Source: Wenzhouxiangella sp042310355 (GTDB lineage: Bacteria > Pseudomonadota > Gammaproteobacteria > Xanthomonadales > Wenzhouxiangellaceae). Taken from it: a stretch of 64,000 nt of DNA. The notes beneath the pieces were generated by a model. It saw only the letters and a list, made by a program, of their open reading frames with translations, searched no databases and was not told the DNA's origin. Positions 1 through 6,838 of the stretch are shown here, piece after piece. Within the stretch, counting starts at the first letter, position 1. Each line of letters begins with the position of its first letter. A program made the position numbers and the translations under genes. The stretch is taken from the NCBI RefSeq assembly GCF_042310355.1, contig NZ_JBHJMR010000009.1, forward strand, positions 1 to 64,000. The letters are read 5' to 3'.

Positions 1-429
1 GTTCCGCCATCACTTCGGCAGCTTCTCATGCTGCCCGGTCAGCTCTCGCCGACCGAAACCGCATTGCTGCGGCACACACAACTATCCTGACAGAGGGGGG
101 TTCGCTGCCCGCCTGGCAGATTTTGGCGCCGGCTGATTTCCGGGGGGATTACCGTCCGACCTGCCCTAATGACAGGGCCCATGGCACCAACAAGGGGACA
201 GGCGAAACCCTCGCCACCCAAGACAATGAATTCCCTCATTCGGCACAGGCCTGATTTTCGAGGTACGGTCAGAATAACCCGCCAAATTACGTTAACCTTG
301 AGTTCGCCAGTTTTGTGCTTCCCCCCCCATTCTGACGCCGGCTCTACATCATCATAATATGACTTCTCAGTGTCCAAAACCCAAGGCGACTCACTTTGCT
401 AAAACGTCAATTTTCCGGAGAGAGTTTAT
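1..429. other. Non-genic stretch with a diverged repeat copy
   Basis: No convincing gene. The open frames here have no plausible ribosome binding site or protein-like composition. Around 165-210 there is a diverged copy of the repeat also found at 2339-2376 and 6639-6690; shared features are a GGCACC(C/A)ACAAGGG core followed by a CC(T/C)(C/T)GCCACC stretch. It lies downstream of the minus-strand lipoprotein gene that ends at 430, which is the same position the other copies occupy relative to their genes. Confidence 0.5.
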
Positions 430-936
430 TTACAAGTTTTTATTCACAAGCATTATTCGACAAATAGTCCCTAACTCTTCATCCGTGGGATCATCAAAAT
501 TAACGACAACACGAACGCCTTCTACTTTCCACTCGAGCATTCCAGTTCCCATATGGGTATATGCCCTCTCGGGCACACCAAAACGATCTAATACTTCCTG
601 CGTTCGACCAAAACTGAGACCAAATGGAAGTTCGCCACGATAGCGCTTATCACTAAGTGTCAAACATCCATCAGTATGACCAGATGCGAGGAAAATCGCG
701 TACACACGATCCTCCTCCAAGCGAAGAGAAACCCCCTCTGACCTAAAACTAATTGAATCGTCAGAATCTTGACGCTCTGAATTTAGATTGGCAGCAAAGT
801 CCATTATCAATGTAGAATCAACAGGTGTGCCGCCATATGAACGAACGATCTCAATCATGCGTTCGGATTGGGTGAGTTCCTTGGAGCAACCTTGAACCGC
901 AATAAGTACTAAAACGGCGATCATAATCTTCTTCAT
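430..936 (-). CDS. Small lipoprotein of unknown function
   Basis: 168 residues. The N-terminus (MKKIMIAVLVLIAVQGC) is a lipoprotein signal with a lipobox ending at Cys17, so the mature protein should be membrane anchored and periplasmic. The middle reads ELPFGLSFGRTQEVLDRFG, a pattern I associate with small immunity-like or SMI1-like accessory proteins, but I cannot assign a family. A Shine-Dalgarno AGGGG lies 7 bases before the ATG, which supports this start. Base composition is clearly AT-richer than the chromosome right of 14 kb, which fits recent acquisition. It stands alone on the minus strand between two non-genic spacers. Confidence 0.75.
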   Translation of the reverse strand: MKKIMIAVLVLIAVQGCSKELTQSERMIEIVRSYGGTPVDSTLIMDFAANLNSERQDSDDSISFRSEGVSLRLEEDRVYAIFLASGHTDGCLTLSDKRYRGELPFGLSFGRTQEVLDRFGVPERAYTHMGTGMLEWKVEGVRVVVNFDDPTDEELGTICRIMLVNKNL

Positions 937-1170
937 AAAAGAACCCCTAAACTAACTATACAGACATTTCAACCAAATACTTTACAGGCTTTGCCTTAAG
1001 CAACTAACTAAATGGCTTATTACGAGCTGCAAAACAACCCCTAAGTCCTTACGAGCACCTTCCATAATCGTTTTCTGATGCCGACTCCCCCTATAATTAT
1101 TAACCCTCTTCAACTTATACTTTAACTCTCTTGCCGCGTTAAACTAACTCACTTATCCAGAATCAATAAC

Positions 1171-1557
1171 TCAATAAAGAAATTCATCCTCGGTATATCT
1201 CGACTTTGGACCATCTAGAGGAATCCACTGCCCAGCAATACCAATAAAGCGGCGCCGGTAATTTCCGCTCGAATTAAACACACCGAACGTGTCAAGACGA
1301 GAATCAACAACAGCAAAAACTGCATAATCTTGATATCTAGAGATGCCGCCGGTTCTGATCCACGATAATGTAAAGCCAGTCTCTCCCAACGATCTTCCGG
1401 AACTCGCTTCCGCATTACTGGCAAGCCATCTATAAAAAGCGCTCTCCGATGGCTTTGTCGAGGCCAAGAATATGCCAAGGAGAAGAAGTAAGGCCGAGGC
1501 TATGACGAGCCTTCTGTATAGCCTACCCTGGTTGAGTGAGTTTACCGTATCTTTCAC
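1171..1557 (-). CDS. Small single-pass membrane protein, unknown
   Basis: 128 residues with one strongly hydrophobic segment at about 17-32 (LVIASALLLLLGIFLAS) preceded by basic residues, so it is probably an inner-membrane protein with a periplasmic C-terminal domain, or an uncleaved signal anchor. The remainder has no motif I recognise. AT-rich like its neighbour at 430-936. Upstream (937-1170) is an AT-rich spacer of 234 bases with no gene. Function unknown; coding status rests on length, composition and the coherent membrane segment. Confidence 0.6.
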   Translation of the reverse strand: MKDTVNSLNQGRLYRRLVIASALLLLLGIFLASTKPSESAFYRWLASNAEASSGRSLGETGFTLSWIRTGGISRYQDYAVFAVVDSRLDTFGVFNSSGNYRRRFIGIAGQWIPLDGPKSRYTEDEFLY

Positions 1558-1904
1558 AACAAGCCTCCCATATAGTATTTCGTTTGAAAAGATTGAGCAT
1601 ACTTACAGCCGCCTCAGAAACTTTGCTTTAACTCCGGGGAGCTTACGAGCGGGCCGCATTATTACGGAGCTGACCCGGAGGTTCGCTCGAACGACCCTCG
1701 AAGAGCTGGAAGCCCGCCACGAATTGGAAAGCTCAAGCGTCAGGCAGCGCAACGGAAATAGCTCAAAGGTCTGGTGACCTAGGAAATCTTGCAACTGAAC
1801 GATGCTCCGCACGAAGAACTGAGCCATTAGTTCGGCCAGGACCGCTCGATAAAGAAGGTGGATCGGCGCACGTATTTGCCTTTTAATAACAGTTCCCGGT
1901 CGAA
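1558..1904. other. Non-genic spacer
   Basis: 347 bases between two small minus-strand genes. Frames that cross it on either strand have biased, low-complexity translations (Ser/Arg runs) and no ribosome binding site, and look like chance open frames. I see no clear hairpin, tRNA or copy of the repeat found at 2339-2528. Confidence 0.5.
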
Positions 1905-2198
1905 CTATACACAATGCCACGTTGCTGAAACTACAGCCTGATGGATTTTTCCGTTGAGAGAATCCCGAAAGTCATTTAAAGAAGACGGCTTGGAAGCCAT
2001 AACTTCGGTAAGTTTCTCTAGCTCGTCGTCAGTGAGCACCATCGCTAATTGATTGCTCATGCACGCGCAGTGCCCGGCATCACCGCTATTCCTAATGCAA
2101 TCGTCTTCGAATTCCTCGATAGAGCTTGAGCAACCAACTGTCAGGAATCCCCAGAGAACTGCGGAACACACTAATGCAAAGGCATGTGCTTTATTCAT
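1905..2198 (-). CDS. Very small Cys-rich lipoprotein
   Basis: 97 residues. The signal ends in FLTVGC (lipobox Cys at 23) followed by Ser-Ser-Ser, a typical lipoprotein start. The mature part has four cysteines beyond the lipobox: one in EDDC, two in GHCAC and one near the C-terminus (WHCV), compatible with two disulfides in the periplasm. No family recognised. It belongs to the same run of minus-strand small genes as 430-936 and 1171-1557, each separated by more than 200 non-coding bases, an arrangement more like gene cassettes than an operon. Confidence 0.7.
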   Translation of the reverse strand: MNKAHAFALVCSAVLWGFLTVGCSSSIEEFEDDCIRNSGDAGHCACMSNQLAMVLTDDELEKLTEVMASKPSSLNDFRDSLNGKIHQAVVSATWHCV

Positions 2199-2528
2199 CT
2201 CATTTTCTCAGCAGATATATACCGAATTTTTAAAGGTCCCAAACGGGCTCTATTCCGATCACACGGACGATTTTGGAAAGACCCCGAACTTTCCGCCGAC
2301 ACAATGCCCGTTCAACCAGGCACTGTCTACACTGGATTGTAGCCATGCTAGGGATTACGGAAGCCACAAGGGAGCAGCCTGGGGCCCTTCGGACGTGCTA
2401 GGGCTTTCAGCAAAGCGTATCCGCAGGAGAGTTGTCGGTTTTTCGGATGCCTCCGTATGAGTGGGGTTGTATCCGCCGGAAACGGTAGCACCAATGGGCC
2501 GCTTCGCCTTTGAAGGTACGTGTCTTCC
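2199..2528. repeat. Spacer containing diverged repeat element (copy D)
   Basis: No gene. Positions 2339-2376 (TTGTAGCCATGCTAGGGATT and onward) match 6639-6676 at most positions: TTGTAGCCAT, then GATTACGG, then CCACAAGGGA are shared. Weaker resemblance continues to 2528, and the overall length from the start of the block to the stop codon of the next minus-strand gene is alike (about 190 against 200 bases). Both copies lie immediately downstream of a minus-strand gene. Confidence 0.6.
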
Positions 2529-3149
2529 TCAATTCCCATAAATGGCCTCGGTGGAGTCTAAAATTGCTCTATATGAATCGAGCACGCTGGCGACTTTATG
2601 ATTAGAACATTGAGCGGTCGCAGAGTCGAGAGAATTCCGAGCAGCGTCAATTTTCTGTTGAAGTGAGGGAGCCCTCCCGGTTGACGCCCTAGATTCCAAG
2701 GATTTTTGAACCTCTCCCAAGTCGGCCCTCGCTTTACCTTGCAATTCCATGCAAATATCCTCACCCAAACCGCACTGGTCATTTCTTGTGCCTATATTCA
2801 CATAATCCCCGAGCACTATAAACGTTGTTATTAGCGTGTTGCGCTCATCAAAAAGACCAAATGAGATTTCTCCGCATACGACTCTCTCGTTTTCCTCTTC
2901 TGGCCGAATAAATTTGATGTTTCTAAAACGCGGTTCGCCAAGCTCATCCAATATGTAAACAGAGTAGAGACCGTCTGGCTCTGCCCCCTCCTCTTGCGCC
3001 CTATGTATTCGATCCGCAATAAGGTTCCTGATCTCACGCTCTTGATCTGAAACGCCTCGGTGGTCAGCCGTGGCTCACTCTCCATTTCCACACCCAGCCA
3101 CTATCAGGGTAAACGCTAAAAACCATGTTATCGTTTTCACAAATTGCAT
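2529..3149 (-). pseudogene. Lipoprotein gene interrupted by in-frame TGA
   Basis: One reading frame runs from an ATG at 3149 (Shine-Dalgarno AGGGG just upstream) to a stop at 2529, broken only by a TGA at 3077-3075, codon 25. Before it the frame encodes a good lipoprotein signal (MQFVKTITWFLAFTLIVAGC, Cys20) plus four residues; after it comes a soluble domain of about 180 residues with a C-terminal helical part. Start and signal fit the downstream frame exactly, so this is a single gene of 206 codons with a nonsense mutation, or a sequencing error. A shorter product from an internal ATG at 2951 (140 residues) would lack the export signal. Function of the domain unknown. Confidence 0.8.
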
Positions 3150-3729
3150 GAAGCCCCTGCCAGTTTAGATTTCCTATTTCGAATAAGCTATCTCAGCCTC
3201 CATCTCAGTAGAGCTTGTATTCTGCTAAGCTGCTTAACCCCTCTTACTTCCTGCCCTTTTTACCATAACGCGAGATCACGGCAAATCTTCAGGCGTGAGC
3301 ACTATCAATCGGCGTTTCACTCAAGTTATTTGGGCTTTCCCGACATCATAGACGCTTCTGATCCTCACGACGAGGGCTATTGGGCGCCTCGGCTGGACGT
3401 CACGTCGCTTAGCGGGATGTCGATCGATCCTCGGGCTTGTAGCTCAGCCGGAATTCACAGATGCCGCAACCGGGCAATGGCAGCGCACCAACCGGGCACT
3501 GCCCCATCCGAACAGTCCTCCGCAGGGTCTACTGAGCTATTGGTCTAGCAAATCGGCACACTTGACCGATCGAGCAATTGAGCCGGCAAACTGGCCAGGT
3601 TGGGCCTCTACCGCAATTGCGATCCCTCTTTCATCTGTTGCCAATTGCACCTCCTGCGTCTTTTGTCTGGTTCCTTTGTATTCTTGAGAGGCGCTGTGAC
3701 GCGCACAGCCTTTCCAAATGTGACATCCG
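3150..3729. repeat. Non-genic stretch with repeat element (copy A) and a gene remnant
   Basis: 580 bases without an intact gene. Block 3363-3389 (CCTCACGACGAGGGCTATTG and onward) closely matches 13278-13302, and 3442-3511 matches 13426-13490 with gaps (shared CAGYCGGAMTTCA, CAACCGG, ATGGCA, GGCACTRCCCC). Both lie downstream of related HD-domain sequences. A stretch near 3434 resembles the 5' end of a tRNA but has no tRNA fold. Confidence 0.65.
3537..3644 (-). pseudogene. Remnant of an HD-domain gene (second copy)
   Basis: On the minus strand 3590-3537 encodes FAGSIARSVKCADLLDQ and a stop. The broken HD gene at 13568-13976 has SAGSIAWSVKYADLLENCD at the equivalent place, and over about 47 bases (3544-3591 against 13682-13729) the DNA differs at only about eight positions. 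The rest of the HD fold, including the metal-binding HD motif, is absent. The open frame can be extended back to a TTG at 3644 with AGGAGG in front, giving 35 residues, so a small peptide may still be made, but I read it as a decayed copy. Confidence 0.6.
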
Positions 3730-3942
3730 TCAACGAATTTGCGACATGTCTTCCCGCGGCCGCGACTGGGTTGAATAGCTCCCAGTCAGATCCAGTTCCA
3801 TTTGCGTCGGTTCGGCGTCATAGAAAACTTCACACGGAATGAAGTCCGACTTGGCGATCATCGGGTACTCCGACGACTTCGGAAAGACGCCGTGGATAAC
3901 GTTCCCGACCGTTACGATGTAGCGGCCCCGGCACTCGGTCAT
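3730..3942 (-). CDS. 70-residue protein coupled to the M41-like peptidase
   Basis: Start chosen at 3942 because its ATG overlaps the TGA of the upstream peptidase gene (ATGA, 3942-3939), the classic arrangement for translational coupling; an upstream in-frame start would give a longer overlap without a better ribosome site. The product (begins MTECRGRYIVTVGNVIHGVF) has no signal peptide or membrane segment and no family I recognise. Coupling suggests it works with, or is a substrate or inhibitor of, the peptidase; that is inference only. Confidence 0.6.
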   Translation of the reverse strand: MTECRGRYIVTVGNVIHGVFPKSSEYPMIAKSDFIPCEVFYDAEPTQMELDLTGSYSTQSRPREDMSQIR

Positions 3943-4577
3943 GCAGCCTGCCTCAAATTTCTTGCAGTTTGAGCTGGGTCGGGTGCATCCCACGACAAGA
4001 GAAGGCTTTGCTGGTGCCCGGCCCTAGCCTCCATGTAGCAGGCAAAAACCTCCTGCGCGGTGATTTGACGCTTGCGCCTGAGCTGCCAGGCAATTTTCTC
4101 GATCGCCCGCCAGTTGACGGGCCGGGCAAGCCAGCGGCGCACTCGCTTGCGCTCCTCGTTAAAGCGTTCCGCGATTGGTGCACCACAGTCGACACCCAGA
4201 TCCTCGACGTACTCCCGCAAAGTCTGCAGGCGCTGGGCCAGGAACCGGCACGTCTCCAAGTCCATGCGGGCACCGATGGCACGCAGCGGGCGATTGACCG
4301 CCTTGGCTTCGGCCAGCGGGCCTGCTAGCGACACGCGCAGTTCTGCCCGATACGCTGCCAGGGTATCTTCCCACGCGGCCCGGGCATTACCCGGCCCGAC
4401 GACCGGATTGAAGCGGTTGCGCCTTCGTTTCACCAACTGCCTTGTAACGCCGGAGCCGGGCAGGGAGTTGCTGACCGCCACCGCGACCACCCAGCGGCCT
4501 TCTCGCATGGCCGCCAGGGCGTGTCCGGCTTCATGCCAGGCGGCTACGCCGATATGCGTTCGTTTTCCTCTCCTCAC
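3939..4577 (-). CDS. Stand-alone M41 (FtsH peptidase domain-like) metallopeptidase
   Basis: 212 residues. Near the N-terminus is AWHEAGHALAA, the HExxH zinc site in the form characteristic of FtsH peptidase domains (HEAGHA). Further on LAGPLAEAKA resembles the FtsH helix after the active site, and GARMDLETCRFLAQRL resembles GA-x-x-DL/I-x-x-AT-x-x-A, which carries the third zinc ligand (Asp). There is no AAA+ ATPase domain and no membrane segment, so it is a soluble isolated peptidase domain. Start: GTG at 4577 with GGAGG six bases upstream, preferred to a TTG one codon earlier. Coupled by an ATGA overlap to the next small gene. Substrate unknown; the family assignment is from motifs seen by eye. 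Confidence 0.75.
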   Translation of the reverse strand: MRRGKRTHIGVAAWHEAGHALAAMREGRWVVAVAVSNSLPGSGVTRQLVKRRRNRFNPVVGPGNARAAWEDTLAAYRAELRVSLAGPLAEAKAVNRPLRAIGARMDLETCRFLAQRLQTLREYVEDLGVDCGAPIAERFNEERKRVRRWLARPVNWRAIEKIAWQLRRKRQITAQEVFACYMEARAGHQQSLLLSWDAPDPAQTARNLRQAA

Positions 4578-4651
4578 CAAGAGCCTCCGTCCGTATCTGG
4601 CCGCTCATACCCATAGCCTGCCAAGGCAACCTCATGTGGATCAAGCCGCGC

Positions 4652-5125
4652 TCACGGCGACCCGTCCTCCCCGATGATCTTCCATCCTCTCCCGTAAGGG
4701 TTGTTCGGCGAATCCTGGCGATAAGGATTCCCCGCCCCGTAGGGATTGTTGATGCTTTCCGACGAGTAGGGGCTCCCGAAACGGCCGTAGGGATTGGAAA
4801 TCGAATCGGGATCGTAGGGGTTGGTGCTCAGCCGCCCCCGGTAGTTGCCTTGCGAGTCGTAGAGCTTCGGCGCCTGCGTCGCGTAGGGGTTGGTGGCGCT
4901 ATGGTTCGAATAGGGGTTGCCATAGGGGCCATAGGGGTTCCCGATGCTATTCGGGTCGTAGCTGCTCCCGGCGCCATAGGGATTGGCAGTGGAGTCGGCC
5001 CCGTATGGATTGGCGCTGAGGTTGCCCAGGTACTCGTCGGCCAAAATCCCCTGGGAGAGAATAAGGAGCCCGGAAACGAGCCCCACGCGAATCATCATGG
5101 AAATGGATTTGCTCACTTGTTGCAT
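4652..5125 (-). CDS. Exported NPYG-repeat protein
   Basis: 157 residues. Signal peptide of about 29 residues (MQQVSKSISMMIRVGLVSGL and onward, ending SQGILA) followed by about ten copies of an NPY(G) unit spaced 7-15 residues apart (ANPYGA, GNPYGP, TNPYDP, SNPYGR, NNPYGR and variants). The mature protein is almost entirely this Gly/Asn/Pro/Tyr/Ser repeat, so it is probably disordered, secreted or periplasmic. Start: ATG at 5125, because GGAGG lies 8 bases upstream; the GTG three codons earlier has none. NPYG-repeat proteins of unknown role occur in other proteobacteria. It sits between the peptidase and the ribbon-helix-helix-like gene. Confidence 0.75.
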   Translation of the reverse strand: MQQVSKSISMMIRVGLVSGLLILSQGILADEYLGNLSANPYGADSTANPYGAGSSYDPNSIGNPYGPYGNPYSNHSATNPYATQAPKLYDSQGNYRGRLSTNPYDPDSISNPYGRFGSPYSSESINNPYGAGNPYRQDSPNNPYGRGWKIIGEDGSP

Positions 5126-5197
5126 CGTTGTCACCTCCGTGTTTCAGATTTTTGATCAAACCGGCCATTCAGCTAGACCCAACCCATTGGCATAGGG

Positions 5198-5737
5198 TCA
5201 ACGCCTGTCGGGTAGCTGCACGCGGCCAAACAGGTGGCTGACCAGCGTCTCCCGGATGTATTCGGATCGGCTGATATCCGTTCTCCCCGCGAGCTGCTCA
5301 AGCTCACTGGCCAGAGCTTGTGGCATCCACACCTTCAGGTCGTGGTCGTTTTTGCCCAGCTCGGCTGTCCGGTTGTCGGCGGCAGCCGAGCGGGAGTACA
5401 TGGGCACATCCAAAAACGCCTCCTTCTCGCCCTGCGGCAGGAACCGCTGGTCACCGCGCTCGGCGAGCGCCAGAAAATCGTAGTGGCCGTAGACATGGGC
5501 GAACAGGACATGGCGCACCACGCTCGACAGGTCACTGTCATAGTAGGCCGCGAGTTCCCACAGCGCCTCCCAGACCGGCTCCGGCACCCAGAATTTGACG
5601 GCCCGGTCGTTCGACTCGAGCCCGGCATAATCCCGGCCGGTGCCGGTCAGGTAGGTCGCCGGCGCGTCCCCACGCACTGCCTGCTGATTACTGCTCATTT
5701 CGCGATGATTCGGCTTCGCTCGATCCAAAATTCCCAT
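5198..5737 (-). CDS. Tandem ribbon-helix-helix-like protein
   Basis: 179 residues with an internal duplication. The first unit starts NDRAVKFWVPEPVWEALWEL and ends VLFAHVYG; the second starts NDHDLKVWMPQALASELEQL and ends TLVSHLFG. Each has a short beta-like stretch (KFWVP, KVWMP) followed by two helices, with SRSEYIRETL typical of the second helix of CopG/Arc-type ribbon-helix-helix domains. Two units in one chain would make a pseudo-dimer. Likely a DNA-binding regulator, possibly of nearby accessory genes. Start: ATG at 5737, with AAGGAAGG about 8 bases upstream, preferred over the GTG at 5770. No partner toxin gene is evident next to it. Confidence 0.65.
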   Translation of the reverse strand: MGILDRAKPNHREMSSNQQAVRGDAPATYLTGTGRDYAGLESNDRAVKFWVPEPVWEALWELAAYYDSDLSSVVRHVLFAHVYGHYDFLALAERGDQRFLPQGEKEAFLDVPMYSRSAAADNRTAELGKNDHDLKVWMPQALASELEQLAGRTDISRSEYIRETLVSHLFGRVQLPDRR

Positions 5738-6186
5738 AGATGATGCCTTCCTTGACGGGGTCTGCGACACTTTCCCCTATTTTTTCTGGATGCGAATCAG
5801 GGTTGTCAAACGCGACTCTGACATTCATAGGATCGCACTCGAACTTCTCAGAATGTGAGAATCCTGGGCACGGGCACCGAGCCCTCTCTCAACGCCCACG
5901 GCATCCGGCCCGAAATCAGTTTCAGTACCGCCCTCACCTCCCTCGGCCAGCCTCTACCCTGCTTTGTGCTGAGCTGCTCGCCTCTGAAATGTCCAATCAC
6001 CTGACGCCGGCCGACCGCGGCGCTATCGACGCGCTCGCCCCCGACTGGCCTAGAGATAATCGCCGCCGGCACAATCAGGCCCAAATGCCCGCGATCAAAT
6101 TGCGGCGGTCACGAAATAGGGGAAGCCCACAAGGGCGCCCGCGTATCAGGCACACTGGCAGCAAACTCACGAATGCGAGCGAAGTT
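5738..6186. other. Non-genic stretch
   Basis: 449 bases between a minus-strand and a plus-strand gene; it must contain the promoters of both. A short frame near 5990 (MSNHLTPADRGAIDAL) and, in another frame, a stretch near 6110-6170 are faintly like an IS30-type transposase N-terminus, but I do not consider this supported. Nothing else seen. Confidence 0.4.
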
Positions 6187-6588
6187 ATGCCGCAACTCGA
6201 GTCTGGACGACACGTGGCCGTGGGTGAACCGGGACTGATTGAGGCAGTCAGGCAGGCTGACGAGACTGGTGCGCTGAATGCCGTGATGCTAACGAGGACC
6301 TCGATTCGGAAGACCCAGGACCTGGCTGAACTGTTACCGGTCGTCTATTTCGACGAACGCGAAGGCACGCCACCGGATTGTCCGAAGTACGCGTCTGGCC
6401 TCCTGGTCCACGAAGTACTCGAGGGAAAATCAGACTGGAGTGACGACGAAGTCACCGAATTTCGAGCATGGACCAAGAACCATACCGGTCTGCAACAGTG
6501 GCTCGCCGACTACCTGCAGCAACTGGATGAGGCCATCCGGACCACTCGCTCCTGGCAGGGCGACATCGTGGACGACGATGGCTCGTGA
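6187..6588 (+). CDS. Hypothetical acidic protein
   Basis: 133 residues (MPQLESGRHVAVGEPGLIEA and onward) ending in an acidic tail (DIVDDDGS). The C-terminal half (WSDDEVTEFRAWTKNHTG, then QQWLADYLQQLDEAIRTT) looks like ordinary amphipathic helices with balanced composition, which argues for a real gene. The frame stays open upstream to 5740, but that part is Pro/Arg/Ser-rich and not protein-like, so I place the start at 6187; the ribosome site there (GAGCGAAG) is weak. It is the only plus-strand gene in the left region. Its last codons run into repeat copy C. Function unknown. Confidence 0.45.
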   Translation: MPQLESGRHVAVGEPGLIEAVRQADETGALNAVMLTRTSIRKTQDLAELLPVVYFDEREGTPPDCPKYASGLLVHEVLEGKSDWSDDEVTEFRAWTKNHTGLQQWLADYLQQLDEAIRTTRSWQGDIVDDDGS

Positions 6589-6838
6589 GCCACTGGGCGC
6601 CTTGCTGCCAATCTGACCGGAAACCGGCTGCACTGGCTTGTAGCCATAACGGAGATTACGGCACCCACAAGGGAATAAGCTAACCCCTTGCCACCAAACA
6701 ACCCAACATGCCCCTGACCGTACGCCGCGACTCGAGCATGGAGCAATGTGAGAAATTGAGCATATCAGGCGGGCTATCGTGTATCCAGCGTCCGGCTCCT
6801 TGGGAGAACGGTGGAATTCATCGGGCAGCAGCGCCGTC
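6583..6838. repeat. Repeat element copy C, downstream of the helicase operon
   Basis: Two recognisable blocks. 6591-6618 (CCACTGGGCGCCTTGCTGCC and onward) matches 13291-13320 (CTATTGGGGAGCTTTGGTGC and onward) and, in its first half, 3378-3393. 6639-6690 matches 2339-2376 and about 165-210. The whole segment separates the plus-strand gene at 6187-6588 from the stop codon of the helicase gene at 6839. No rho-independent terminator is obvious. Confidence 0.6.

Noticed and set aside
1603..1920. 105-codon minus-strand open frame
   Set aside because: No ribosome site, Ser/Arg/Leu-biased translation, and it overlaps the end of a well-supported lipoprotein gene.
3075..3077. TGA as a selenocysteine codon in the lipoprotein gene
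   Set aside because: It lies just after the lipobox in a flexible linker, with no redox motif and no obvious SECIS-like hairpin directly downstream; a nonsense mutation or read error is simpler.
3430..3460. tRNA-like start GGGCTTGTAGCTCAGCCGG
   Set aside because: It matches the 5' end and D-arm of tRNA-Ile/Ala types, but no anticodon arm, T-arm (GTTCGANTC) or acceptor partner follows. It also overlaps the diverged repeat family (GCTTGTAGC), which explains it better.
5985..6180. Decayed IS30-type transposase fragment
   Set aside because: HLTPADRGAIDAL and, in another frame, AHKGARVSGTLAANSRM are faintly like IS30 N-termini, but the HTH core and DDE residues are absent and no terminal repeats are seen.
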